A stretch of DNA of 64,000 bases, from positions 62,001 through 126,000 of the forward strand of contig NZ_JBHRTA010000062.1 in assembly GCF_042646065.1 (NCBI RefSeq), written 5' to 3'. The stretch comes from Parapedobacter deserti. Its GTDB lineage: Bacteria > Bacteroidota > Bacteroidia > Sphingobacteriales > Sphingobacteriaceae. This document shows positions 54,102 through 62,175 of the stretch, one piece after another. The position numbers and the translations under genes were made by a program. How positions within the stretch are numbered: the stretch's first letter is position 1; each line of letters starts with the position of its first letter. The notes below the pieces were generated by a model. That model made no database searches and was not told where the DNA came from. It worked only from the letters and a program-made list of their open reading frames with translations.

Positions 54102-54188
54102 TTACGTTCTACGATTTACGATTTTAGATTGATGACTACCGAAGCGTTTCTGAAGGCATCGTCAATCTAAATTCTGTAATCTAAATTC
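54102..54188. repeat. Heptamer-periodic repeats between rpmJ and rpsM
   Basis: Successive heptamers TTACGTT, CTACGAT, TTACGAT, TTTAGAT and TGATGAC run from 54102 to 54136. AATCTAAATTC occurs twice at a 14-nt interval (54164-54174, 54178-54188). TTTAGATTGA (54123-54132) and TCAATCTAAA (54162-54171) are perfect inverted copies, so the transcript could fold here. Confidence 0.6.
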
Positions 54189-54190
54189 CA

Positions 54191-54307
54191 TTACCCTTGA
54201 CGTTGCTTATATTTAGGGTTCTTTTTATTAATTACAAATACCTTACCCTTGCGGCGGATAATCTTGCAATCCGCGCTACGCTTTTTGATGGATGCTCTGA
54301 CTTTCAT
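54191..54307 (-). CDS. rpmJ: Ribosomal protein L36, zinc-free form
   Basis: A 38-residue protein reading MKVRASIKKRSADCKIIRRK, ending KNPKYKQRQG. Zinc-binding L36 uses three cysteines and one histidine. Here only Cys14 remains; the others are Ser11, Asn27 and Tyr33. This is the C-minus form, which does not need zinc. It lies in its usual place between infA and rpmM-type rpsM. Confidence 0.95.
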   Translation of the reverse strand: MKVRASIKKRSADCKIIRRKGKVFVINKKNPKYKQRQG

Positions 54308-54385
54308 AATCTTTATATTTCGCCTAAACGCTGACAAGCTTCTTACCGAAGCAACGCCTCTAAGGCCCGTTTCTATTTTAACTTA

Positions 54386-54604
54386 TTACTTATACCGATA
54401 CGTTATCCTGCCTTTTGACAAATCGTAAGGCGACATTTCCAGTTTTACCCGGTCTCCGGGTAAGATCTTGATATAATGCATTCGCATTTTGCCAGATATG
54501 TGGGCGATAATCTCATGCCCATTTTCCAGTTCTACGCGAAACATGGCATTTGAAAGTGCCTCTTTAATGACTCCATCTTGCTCAATCGAGGCTTGTTTAG
54601 CCAT
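54386..54604 (-). CDS. infA: Translation initiation factor IF-1
   Basis: A 72-residue OB-fold protein (MAKQASIEQDGVIKEALSNA, then HISGKMRMHYIKILPGDRV). It binds the ribosomal A-site during initiation. The size and sequence are standard. It follows map by 71 bp. Confidence 0.97.
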   Translation of the reverse strand: MAKQASIEQDGVIKEALSNAMFRVELENGHEIIAHISGKMRMHYIKILPGDRVKLEMSPYDLSKGRITYRYK

Positions 54605-54675
54605 ATAGTCTTGATTATTATCTAATTATACCTCTGCACAACAGGGATGCAAAGATAAGAAAAAAAAAATGAATA

Positions 54676-55461
54676 TCAATTCTTTTTACCCAAAACTTCT
54701 TCAATATACGAAAAAGTAGTTAAGACATCCGGTCTACCTTTATGTACGGCGACCATGTGTTCATAATGTGCGGAAGGCTTACCGTCAACCGAGCTTACCG
54801 TCCAACCATCATCCCAAAACTTGACGCCTGCTTTCCCCATATTGATCATGGGTTCGATACAGATTACCAAGCCTTCCTCAAGCTTTGAGCCGGATCCCCG
54901 CTTGCCATAATTTGGTATTTCCGGCTTCTCATGCAATTTATAGCCCACACCATGGCCGACCAACTCACGGACGATACCATAACCATATCGGCTCACATGC
55001 TCTTGTACCGCATAAGCAATGTCGCCTACCCGTTTTCCCGCAACCGCTTGTTCAATCCCCAGATCCAAAGATTCCAAGGTTACGCGCAACAGCTGTTTCA
55101 CTTCTGGTAGCACCTCGCCCACCGCAAAGGTATACGCGGAATCGCTGATAAAACTATTCAGCTCTACGCCCCCGTCAACCGACACGATATCACCCTCGCG
55201 GAGTTCGTACTTACCGGGGATGCCATGCACCACCTGATCGTTTACCGAGATACACAATGAATTGGGAAAACCATTGTAATCCAGAAAAGCTGGGCGCCCG
55301 CCATGATCGTGGATATATTCATATGCCAACCTATCCAAAGAAAGGGTGGTGATACCCGGCCGGATTTGCTTAGCTATCTCACCAAGCAACTGCGAAAGCA
55401 CATTTGCTGACTTTCGCAGTTGTTCGATATCTTCTGTGGACTTGTAATAAACCTTAGACAT
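54676..55461 (-). CDS. map: Type I methionine aminopeptidase
   Basis: A 261-residue metalloprotease that removes the initiator methionine. Metal ligands can be placed in VDGGVELNSFISDSA (two Asp), GHGVGYKLHE (His) and ICIEPMIN (Glu), with a further Glu near the C-terminus. The close spacing to secY (5 bp) is the usual spc-operon order. Confidence 0.96.
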   Translation of the reverse strand: MSKVYYKSTEDIEQLRKSANVLSQLLGEIAKQIRPGITTLSLDRLAYEYIHDHGGRPAFLDYNGFPNSLCISVNDQVVHGIPGKYELREGDIVSVDGGVELNSFISDSAYTFAVGEVLPEVKQLLRVTLESLDLGIEQAVAGKRVGDIAYAVQEHVSRYGYGIVRELVGHGVGYKLHEKPEIPNYGKRGSGSKLEEGLVICIEPMINMGKAGVKFWDDGWTVSSVDGKPSAHYEHMVAVHKGRPDVLTTFSYIEEVLGKKN

Positions 55462-55466
55462 GAAGG

Positions 55467-56801
55467 CTATATAACCGATTGGCTGGGGCCAGAGGCCACC
55501 GGCGTACGTCCTTTGATACGGCCAGTCTTCATCAGGCCATCATAATGGCGCATCAGCAAATGGCTTTCGATTTGCTGAAGGGTATCCAGCACCACACCAA
55601 CCAAGATGAGCAAAGACGTACCCCCATAGAAGTGGGCAAATTGATTATTTACACCAAAAAGGCTGGCTATCGCCGGCAATATCGCAATGATAGCCAAGAA
55701 AATTGCTCCCGGCAATGTGATTTTGGATATCACACTGTCAATATAAAAGTTGGTTGCCTGGCCCGGCTTAACTCCGGGTATGAAACCACCATTCTTCTTC
55801 ATGTCTTCAGACATCTGTTGTGGATTGACCATGATGGCCGTATAGAAAAACGTAAATGCGATGATCAGAATAGCAAACGTTACATTATACGCTACAGAGG
55901 TGTAATTGCTCAACGATGTTAAAAATGGCGACTGCAGGTTAGGGAAAAACTGACTTAGGCTCATTGGCACAAACATGATAGCTTGCGCGAAAATAATGGG
56001 CATAACACCAGCTGCATTAACTTTAAGCGGTATATACTGGCGAACCCCTCCATACTGCTTGTTGCCGACAATTTTTTTCGCGTATTGCACAGGTATCTTG
56101 CGAACACCTTGCACAATAAGTATGGTAAAGATAACTACAAAGAACAGTGCGACAAACTCCAACAATAGTGGAATCGGGCCACCGCCACCTGTACTCATCC
56201 TGGAAAACCACTCTGCGGTAATGCCGCTCGGCAACTGCGCAATGATCCCTACCATAATAATCAAAGAGATGCCATTGCCGATACCCTTGTCAGTGATTTT
56301 TTCTCCAAGCCACATCACAAACATGGTTCCCGCTGTCAAAACGAACGCCGATAAAATCGTAAACATCGGATCAGCGATCATCTTTGCTCCGCCGTCGATC
56401 TGGGTGCGCACGTACGCAACAGACTGCACCAGTGTGATTGCGAGAGTAAGATAGCGCGTGATCTGGTTCATCTTTTTCCGTCCGCTCTCCCCCTCTTTCT
56501 GCAGTTTTTGAAAGTAAGGTACGGCTATCCCGAGAAGCTGAACCACGATTGAAGCCGAAATATAAGGCATCACTCCCAACGCAAATATTGCGGAACGAGA
56601 AAACGATCCGCCGGCAAACATATCCAGCAAGCCCAACAGACCCTCCTTGGCTTCATGCTGAAGCGCGGCGGGATTGACCCCTGGCAATACGATATGACAT
56701 CCCACCCGATAGATCAAAAGAAATAAAAGCGTATTCAAGATACGCGTCCTTAGATCATCGATCTTCCAAATATTGGTCAAGGTTGTGATTAGCTTCTTCA
56801 T
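55467..56801 (-). CDS. secY: Preprotein translocase channel SecY
   Basis: A 444-residue integral membrane protein with ten predicted helices. Conserved blocks are GVMPYISASIVVQLL, GKITDKGIGNG-like EKITDKGIGNGISL, VQGVRKIPVQYAKK, and PGVKPGQAT. It forms the Sec channel used by the SecA encoded at 9.3-12.6 kb. Starts 3 bp after the rplO stop. Confidence 0.97.
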   Translation of the reverse strand: MKKLITTLTNIWKIDDLRTRILNTLLFLLIYRVGCHIVLPGVNPAALQHEAKEGLLGLLDMFAGGSFSRSAIFALGVMPYISASIVVQLLGIAVPYFQKLQKEGESGRKKMNQITRYLTLAITLVQSVAYVRTQIDGGAKMIADPMFTILSAFVLTAGTMFVMWLGEKITDKGIGNGISLIIMVGIIAQLPSGITAEWFSRMSTGGGGPIPLLLEFVALFFVVIFTILIVQGVRKIPVQYAKKIVGNKQYGGVRQYIPLKVNAAGVMPIIFAQAIMFVPMSLSQFFPNLQSPFLTSLSNYTSVAYNVTFAILIIAFTFFYTAIMVNPQQMSEDMKKNGGFIPGVKPGQATNFYIDSVISKITLPGAIFLAIIAILPAIASLFGVNNQFAHFYGGTSLLILVGVVLDTLQQIESHLLMRHYDGLMKTGRIKGRTPVASGPSQSVI

Positions 56802-56804
56802 GTA

Positions 56805-57251
56805 TTAAAGTTTTACAATCGAGCCTCCTGCTGCTTCAATCGCTTGCTGTGCTGTGGCCGAAAATGCGTGAGCCTTTACTTCGATCTTGGACGTTAACTC
56901 CCCCCGACCTAAAATCTTCACCAAATCATTTTTTGAAACCAAGCCATGCGACTTAAGCGTATCGAAATCTATGGCAGAAAGATTAAATTTCTCGACCAAG
57001 CCCTGCAACACATCCAAATTGATCCCTACATACTCCACGCGGTTCGGGTTCTTGAAACCGAATTTAGGTACACGCCGTTGCAAAGGCATTTGTCCGCCTT
57101 CAAACCCGATCTTGGTGCTGTGACCAGATCGCGATTGTGCTCCCTTATGCCCGCGGGTGGACGTGCCACCACGGCCGGAACCGGTACCACGGCCAATACG
57201 TTTCCTGGTCTTTACTGATCCCGCTGCTGGTTTTAGATTACTTAAGTTCAT
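56805..57251 (-). CDS. rplO: Ribosomal protein L15
   Basis: A 148-residue 50S protein starting MNLSNLKPAAGSVKTRKRIG, with the glycine-rich GRGTGSGRGGTSTRGHKG and the C-terminal SATAQQAIEAAGGS. I choose the ATG at 57251; an upstream start adds 17 residues that do not fit the family. Confidence 0.96.
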   Translation of the reverse strand: MNLSNLKPAAGSVKTRKRIGRGTGSGRGGTSTRGHKGAQSRSGHSTKIGFEGGQMPLQRRVPKFGFKNPNRVEYVGINLDVLQGLVEKFNLSAIDFDTLKSHGLVSKNDLVKILGRGELTSKIEVKAHAFSATAQQAIEAAGGSIVKL

Positions 57252-57316
57252 CTTTGAAACTAATTGTTGTGCTGTACCTTCGCTTTCACTATACAGGTAC
57301 AACGATTAAACGTATG

Positions 57317-57496
57317 TTATACTTGTTCTATTGCCACAAGGTGATTTACCTTGCGCACCATTCCGATAATGGATGGGGTCGCCTCCATTTCCACCGTGTG
57401 ATTGATCTTGCGCAAGCCAAGGGCCTTCATGGTCCGCTTCTGCCGTTCGCTCCTATCGATGATGCTCTTAATTTGAGTGATTCTGATCTTTGCCAT
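57317..57496 (-). CDS. rpmD: Ribosomal protein L30
   Basis: A 59-residue 50S protein reading MAKIRITQIKSIIDRSERQK, then TMKALGLRKINHTVEM and SIIGMVRKVNHLV. It lies between rpsE (5 bp) and rplO (65 bp), its normal place. Confidence 0.95.
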   Translation of the reverse strand: MAKIRITQIKSIIDRSERQKRTMKALGLRKINHTVEMEATPSIIGMVRKVNHLVAIEQV

Positions 57497-57501
57497 GATA
57501 G

Positions 57502-58020
57502 TTATCCGTTAAATACCTTATTCAAATCTACACCGCGGTGTTGCGCCACGGTATAAGCGTCACGCATTTTTAGCAATGCATCAATGGTTGCTTTCACCAC
57601 GTTGTGCGGGTTAGATGAACCCAATGATTTCGCCAGTACGTCGGTTACTCCGGCGCTTTCCAACACCGCACGCATCGCTCCGCCGGCCAAAACACCTGTA
57701 CCGTGTACCGCAGGCTTAATCAAGACATTACCTCCAGAGTATTTGCCGTTTTGCTCGTGCGGCACCGTACCTTTGATAATGGGCACCTTAATGAGGTTCT
57801 TCTTTGCGTCGTCAATCCCTTTGGTGATCGCTTCCGTCACTTCCTTCGCTTTGCCGAGGCCATAGCCCACCACACCGTTTTCATCGCCCACTACCACGAT
57901 AGCAGAAAAGCTGAATGTACGGCCGCCCTTGGTTACCTTGGCTACACGTTGGATACTTACCAAGCGATCCTTTAATTCGATCTCGCTGGATTTTACTCGT
58001 TTTATATTGCTTAAAGACAT
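57502..58020 (-). CDS. rpsE: Ribosomal protein S5
   Basis: A 172-residue 30S protein. It has ELKDRLVSIQRVAKVTKGGR, VVVGDENGVVGYGLGKAKEV, and GTGVLAGGAMRAVLESAGVTDVL, split here as in the family. It takes part in decoding accuracy. The length is normal. Confidence 0.97.
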   Translation of the reverse strand: MSLSNIKRVKSSEIELKDRLVSIQRVAKVTKGGRTFSFSAIVVVGDENGVVGYGLGKAKEVTEAITKGIDDAKKNLIKVPIIKGTVPHEQNGKYSGGNVLIKPAVHGTGVLAGGAMRAVLESAGVTDVLAKSLGSSNPHNVVKATIDALLKMRDAYTVAQHRGVDLNKVFNG

Positions 58021-58032
58021 GCTCTTGATTGA

Positions 58033-58386
58033 TTAAAAATCTAAACCAGCTTCCCGGGCGCCATCAGCGAGGGACTTTACCCGGCCATGGTATAGGTACC
58101 CATTGCGGTCAAAAACTACTTTACTAATTCCTGCAGCCAACGCTTTTTCTGCGATCAACTTGCCCACAGCTTTTGACTGTTCAACTTTGTTACCTGACAC
58201 TGAAAAATCCTTAGCCAAAGACGACGCCGAAACCAAGGTTATCCCAGCTTTGTCATCAATCACTTGGGCATAAATACCCTTATTGCTCCTGTATACAGAC
58301 AAGCGCGGACGCTCGGTTGATCCGGAAATACGCTTCCTAATCCCTTGTTTGATGCGTTCTCTACGCGATACTTTATTTCCTGCCAT
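58033..58386 (-). CDS. rplR: Ribosomal protein L18
   Basis: A 117-residue 5S rRNA-binding protein, with RISGSTERPRLSVYRSNKGI, AQVIDDKAGITLVSASS and the C-terminal YHGRVKSLADGAREAGL. It follows rplF by 8 bp. Confidence 0.97.
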   Translation of the reverse strand: MAGNKVSRRERIKQGIRKRISGSTERPRLSVYRSNKGIYAQVIDDKAGITLVSASSLAKDFSVSGNKVEQSKAVGKLIAEKALAAGISKVVFDRNGYLYHGRVKSLADGAREAGLDF

Positions 58387-58394
58387 AATGGTTA

Positions 58395-58952
58395 TTACTT
58401 TTTAGCTGCTGACTTACCAGCTTTCCTGCGCAATTGCTCGCCAGCAAATTTAATACCTTTTCCTTTATATGGTTCCGGAGCACGCAGCGAACGGATCTTT
58501 GCGGCCACTTGCCCCAGCAACTGCTTGTCGATAGACTCCAACGTAATGGTCGGATTCTTTCCCTTCTCTGCCGTAGTAGATACTTTTACTTCCTTGGGAA
58601 GAATGAGTACCACTTGGTGAGAAAAGCCGAGTGTGAGGTCCAGCGTACTGCCCTGTGCGCTTGCGCGGTATCCGACACCGACCAGCTCTTGCGTTGTTTT
58701 ATAACCTTCAGTCACCCCAACAACCATATTGTTTAGGAGCGAGCGGTACAGGCCGTGAAGTGCCTTGTGTCTTTTTTGTTCCGTAGGGCGCTTTACCAGC
58801 AATTGACCATCTTCTTGTGCAACCGCAATATCCTGATCCACCTGCTGCGTCAATTCACCTTTCGGTCCTTTTACCGTCACTAAGTTTTTGTCTGAAACGG
58901 TAATCGTCACCCCAGCGGGTATGGCGATAGGCGCTTTTCCAATTCTTGACAT
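58395..58952 (-). CDS. rplF: Ribosomal protein L6
   Basis: A 185-residue 50S protein near the factor-binding site. It starts MSRIGKAPIAIPAGVTITV and ends with the RNA-binding APEPYKGKGIKFAGEQLRRK followed by KAGKSAAKK. The size is normal. Confidence 0.97.
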   Translation of the reverse strand: MSRIGKAPIAIPAGVTITVSDKNLVTVKGPKGELTQQVDQDIAVAQEDGQLLVKRPTEQKRHKALHGLYRSLLNNMVVGVTEGYKTTQELVGVGYRASAQGSTLDLTLGFSHQVVLILPKEVKVSTTAEKGKNPTITLESIDKQLLGQVAAKIRSLRAPEPYKGKGIKFAGEQLRRKAGKSAAKK

Positions 58953-58970
58953 GTTGTGTGTTCCTCCTGA

Positions 58971-59369
58971 TTAATATACGTAACATAAAACTTCGCCGCC
59001 GACATTTTGGACACGGGCCTCTTTGTCGGTCATCACTCCTTTTGAAGTGGATAGAATGGCTATTCCCAAACCATTCAACACACGTGGCATGCTGTCCACT
59101 CCCGCATATTTCCTCAGACCTGGTTTACTCACACGCTTCAAGGTACGGATAGCCGATACCTTGCTCACCGGATTATACTTCAATGCAATCTTAATGGTGC
59201 CTTGTACGGTATCGTCGTCGAACTTATAGTTCGCAATGTAACCCTTGTCAAAAAGTACTTTAGTAATCTCTTTCTTGAGATTCGATGCAGGAATTTCAAC
59301 AACCCTATGGTTGGCCTTAATGGCATTCCTTACTCGGGTAAGGTAATCCGCTATTGGATCTGTATTCAT
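58971..59369 (-). CDS. rpsH: Ribosomal protein S8
   Basis: A 132-residue 16S-binding protein, with DPIADYLTRVRNAIKANH, RVSKPGLRKYAGVDSMPRVL and GIAILSTSKGVMTDKEAR. I choose the ATG at 59369; a TTG one codon upstream is less likely. S8 is the translational repressor of this operon in E. coli. Confidence 0.97.
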   Translation of the reverse strand: MNTDPIADYLTRVRNAIKANHRVVEIPASNLKKEITKVLFDKGYIANYKFDDDTVQGTIKIALKYNPVSKVSAIRTLKRVSKPGLRKYAGVDSMPRVLNGLGIAILSTSKGVMTDKEARVQNVGGEVLCYVY

Positions 59370-59513
59370 CAATTATGATCATTGTGATAGCGGTTTCTTT
59401 TCGCCACAGTGGCTTCCAGACCTACTATCGGTTAATATTCTGTTTTGCTATTCTTGAGCAGGCATAATTAATCGGTCACCAGATCGTGACGACCGGCAAA
59501 CTGACCGTAGCCG
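59370..59513 (-). other. 144-bp gap between rpsN and rpsH
   Basis: The longest gap inside the spc segment. It holds no reading frame of note and a weak, bulged inverted repeat (around 59474-59499). No promoter consensus stands out. Confidence 0.35.
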
Positions 59514-59783
59514 CTACCAAGACGCTTTCGTCACACCTGGGATTTTCCCTGCAACCGCCATTTCACGGAAAGTAACCCGAGAAATACCGAACTGGCGCAT
59601 ATAGCCCCTCGGACGGCCGGTCAATTTGCAGCGGTTATGCAAGCGGACAGGAGAAGCATTCTTAGGCAGCTTATCCAGTGCGGCATAATCACCTGCTGCT
59701 TTCAGTGCAGCGCGCTTCTCTGCATACTTAGCCACCAATTTGGCGCGCTTAGCCTCACGTGCTTTAATTCCTTCTTTAGCCAT
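59514..59783 (-). CDS. rpsN: Ribosomal protein S14, long zinc-free form
   Basis: An 89-residue 30S protein starting MAKEGIKAREAKRAKLVAK and ending with RCKLTGRPRGYMRQFGISRV. It lacks the CxxC zinc pairs of short S14. The ATG at 59783 overlaps the end of rplE by 8 bp; a start 36 nt upstream would add non-family residues. Confidence 0.96.
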   Translation of the reverse strand: MAKEGIKAREAKRAKLVAKYAEKRAALKAAGDYAALDKLPKNASPVRLHNRCKLTGRPRGYMRQFGISRVTFREMAVAGKIPGVTKASW

Positions 59784-60345
59784 TAATTGTTGTATTTTGA
59801 TTTTTGAACGGTAATCCAAACTGCTTCAACAGTTCCAGCGCTTCCACATCAGTCTTTGCGCTGGTCACGAACGTGATATCCATCCCTTGGATCTTGTTGA
59901 TTTTGTCGATGTCGATCTCCGGGAAAATGATTTGCTCGGTTATACCTAAGGTGTAATTTCCCCTGCCATCGAATCCTTTATCGTTGATTCCACGGAAATC
60001 GCGTATCCGCGGAAGTGCAACAGCAACCAAACGGTCAAGAAACTCGTACATCTTGCTATCGCGAAGCGTTACCCTAACACCGATAGGCATTCCTTTACGT
60101 AGTTTGAAATTGGATACGTCTTTTTTGGATTTCGTTGCGACCGCTTGCTGTCCAGTAATCAAAGTCAGCTCACTAATCGCATTGTCGATTAATTTCTTGT
60201 CGGCCGTTGCCGCACCAATGCCCTGGCTCACCGCTATTTTTTCAAGCTTGGGAACCTGCATGACGCTTTTATATTGGAACTTCTCCTTAAGCGCGGTACG
60301 GATTTCATCCCTATACTTCGCTTTTAATCTTGGTGTATATGCCAT
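59776..60345 (-). CDS. rplE: Ribosomal protein L5
   Basis: A 189-residue 5S rRNA-binding protein. It has MQVPKLEKIAVSQGIGAA, TGQQAVATKSKKDVSNFKLR and GRGNYTLGITEQIIFPEI. Its ATG overlaps the rplX stop by one base, and its end overlaps rpsN by 8 bp. Confidence 0.97.
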   Translation of the reverse strand: MAYTPRLKAKYRDEIRTALKEKFQYKSVMQVPKLEKIAVSQGIGAATADKKLIDNAISELTLITGQQAVATKSKKDVSNFKLRKGMPIGVRVTLRDSKMYEFLDRLVAVALPRIRDFRGINDKGFDGRGNYTLGITEQIIFPEIDIDKINKIQGMDITFVTSAKTDVEALELLKQFGLPFKNQNTTING

Positions 60346-60695
60346 TAGTCAATTACCTCCCCTGATTTTTTCGCTACGCGAACGATTTTTTTCTTGTCGT
60401 TTACTTCCACCACTTTACGACCAACGCGGGTTGGTTTGCCGCTTTTCGGATCAATTAAAGCAAGGTTAGAAATGTGAATAGGCGCTTCCTTTTCGATGAT
60501 TCCACCATTAGGGTTAGCCGCACTGGGCTTGGTGTGTTTCTTCACCATGTTTACGCCCTCTACGACAGCCCTGTTCTCTGCTATGAACACTTGCAACACC
60601 TTACCTTCAGCGCCTTTCGAATTACCCGAAAGCACTTTTACCTGATCGCCCGTGCGGATCTTAATCTTATGTGTCGATGTCTTTGTCTGTCCCAT
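60345..60695 (-). CDS. rplX: Ribosomal protein L24
   Basis: A 116-residue early-assembly 50S protein with the KOW motif KIRTGDQVKVLSGNSKGAEG and KKHTKPSAANPNGGIIEKEA. Slightly longer than the E. coli protein (104). It follows rplN by 2 bp. Confidence 0.97.
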   Translation of the reverse strand: MGQTKTSTHKIKIRTGDQVKVLSGNSKGAEGKVLQVFIAENRAVVEGVNMVKKHTKPSAANPNGGIIEKEAPIHISNLALIDPKSGKPTRVGRKVVEVNDKKKIVRVAKKSGEVID

Positions 60696-60697
60696 GA

Positions 60698-61066
60698 TTA
60701 CAATACCTCCGGTGCTAATGATACGATTTTCATGAACTGCTTTTCACGCAATTCCCGTGCAACCGGGCCAAAAATACGCGTTCCGCGAGGTTCATCCTGA
60801 TTATTTAACAATACAGCAGCATTGTCATCGAAACGGATATATGAGCCGTCCTTACGGCGGATTTCCTTCTTCGTTCTAACGACGACTGCTTTGGTAACCG
60901 TTCCCTTTTTTACGTTTCCAGCGGGCAATGCACTTTTTACGGTTACAACGATTTTATCACCGATCGAAGCATAACGCTTGCCCGTACCGCCCAACACACG
61001 GATGACTAACACTTCTTTAGCACCGCTATTGTCGGCAACATTGAGTCTTGATTCCTGCTGTACCAT
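60698..61066 (-). CDS. rplN: Ribosomal protein L14
   Basis: A 122-residue 50S interface protein: VQQESRLNVADNSGAKEV, RKDGSYIRFDDNAAVLLNN and GTRIFGPVARELREKQFMK. It starts 1 bp after the rpsQ stop. Confidence 0.97.
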   Translation of the reverse strand: MVQQESRLNVADNSGAKEVLVIRVLGGTGKRYASIGDKIVVTVKSALPAGNVKKGTVTKAVVVRTKKEIRRKDGSYIRFDDNAAVLLNNQDEPRGTRIFGPVARELREKQFMKIVSLAPEVL

Positions 61067-61067
61067 G

Positions 61068-61322
61068 TTACTTAGCCCTTTCTAAAATTTCCACTAATCG
61101 CCAATTTTTGGTCTTACTCAGCGGACGCGTCTCCATAATCAACACTGTGTCGCCGATACCGCACGTGTTGTTCTCGTCATGAGCTTTAAATTTGGTAGTT
61201 TTCTTTACGAACTTACCGTAGATGGGGTGTTTCACTTTACGTTCCACGGCCACCACGATAGACTTGTCCATTTTATTGCTCACTACCAAGCCGATCCTTG
61301 TTTTTCTTAAATTTCTTTCCAT
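61068..61322 (-). CDS. rpsQ: Ribosomal protein S17
   Basis: An 84-residue OB-fold 30S protein: RKTRIGLVVSNKMDKSIVVA, then CGIGDTVLIMETRPLSKTK. The size is standard. It follows rpmC by 14 bp. Confidence 0.97.
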   Translation of the reverse strand: MERNLRKTRIGLVVSNKMDKSIVVAVERKVKHPIYGKFVKKTTKFKAHDENNTCGIGDTVLIMETRPLSKTKNWRLVEILERAK

Positions 61323-61336
61323 TTCCGACGTTGCTT

Positions 61337-61570
61337 TTATGCCTCAGCGGCTGTTTCGTTGGCTTCGCGAGCTGCCTTTTCGGCATGCTTGCGTTTTGTC
61401 AATTCGGTCAACAGGCGCGCAATGGCTTTGCGTGTGTATTTAATCCGGTTAGGATTCTCTATCGCCGAAACAGCATGTGCAAACTTCAATTTGGTGAGGG
61501 CAGCCTTCTCTTCAGCGATTCTGGCTACTAAATCCTCAGTTGACAATTCTACGATTTCTGAATTTTTCAT
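61337..61570 (-). CDS. rpmC: Ribosomal protein L29
   Basis: A 77-residue helical protein at the exit tunnel. It has KNSEIVELSTEDLVARI, LKFAHAVSAIENPNRIKYTR and an Ala/Glu-rich C-terminal tail of about 12 residues beyond the usual end. The gap to rplP is 113 bp, wide for this junction. Confidence 0.95.
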   Translation of the reverse strand: MKNSEIVELSTEDLVARIAEEKAALTKLKFAHAVSAIENPNRIKYTRKAIARLLTELTKRKHAEKAAREANETAAEA

Positions 61571-61634
61571 TGTTATCTATTGTTTTACTGGATGCCTCCA
61601 TCAGCGTATTTCCACGGTTAGAACCCCGAGGCGG

Positions 61635-61655
61635 CTTGCCGGTAACGGCGGCAAG
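61635..61655 (-). other. Hairpin in the rplP-rpmC gap
   Basis: CTTGCCG and CGGCAAG (61635-61641, 61649-61655) form a perfect 7-bp stem with a 7-nt loop. No T-run follows, so it is unlikely to end transcription. Confidence 0.35.
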
Positions 61656-61683
61656 ACCAATGGCAGACAGCGCCAGCTTGCGA

Positions 61684-62106
61684 TTATGCTTGCTCGTAGT
61701 CCCTACGTATTACAAACTTCGTTTGAACAGGCAACTTCTGTGCGGCAAGGCGTAATGCTTCCTTGGCCACTTCCAAGGGAACCCCTTCTGCCTCAAAAAG
61801 CATCCGGCCTGGGCGCACTACCGCCACCCAATATTCAGGAGCACCCTTACCTTTACCCATCCGTACTTCGGCCGGCTTTTTGGTTACGGGCTTATCCGGA
61901 AAAATGCGTATCCATACCTGTCCTTCCCGTTTCATGTAGCGGGTTACGGCGATACGGGCTGCTTCGATCTGACGGCTCGTGATCCATGCCGGCTCCATTG
62001 ATTTGATGCCGAACGAACCGAAAGCCAACTCTGACCCGCGGGTAGCGTTGCCTTTCATACGGCCCTTCTGCATCTTCCTGAACTTTGTTCTTTTTGGCTG
62101 TAACAT
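61684..62106 (-). CDS. rplP: Ribosomal protein L16
   Basis: A 140-residue 50S protein near the A-site. It starts MLQPKRTKFRKMQKGRMKG and holds GSFGIKSMEPAWITSRQIEA and RMGKGKGAPEYWVAVVRPGR. Its size is normal. It follows rpsC by 69 bp. Confidence 0.97.
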   Translation of the reverse strand: MLQPKRTKFRKMQKGRMKGNATRGSELAFGSFGIKSMEPAWITSRQIEAARIAVTRYMKREGQVWIRIFPDKPVTKKPAEVRMGKGKGAPEYWVAVVRPGRMLFEAEGVPLEVAKEALRLAAQKLPVQTKFVIRRDYEQA

Positions 62107-62175
62107 GTTCGTATCTTATTAAATTCCCAAAGCGAGGGGATTATTTTTCTATTTTTTACGGTTATATCTCTCTGA

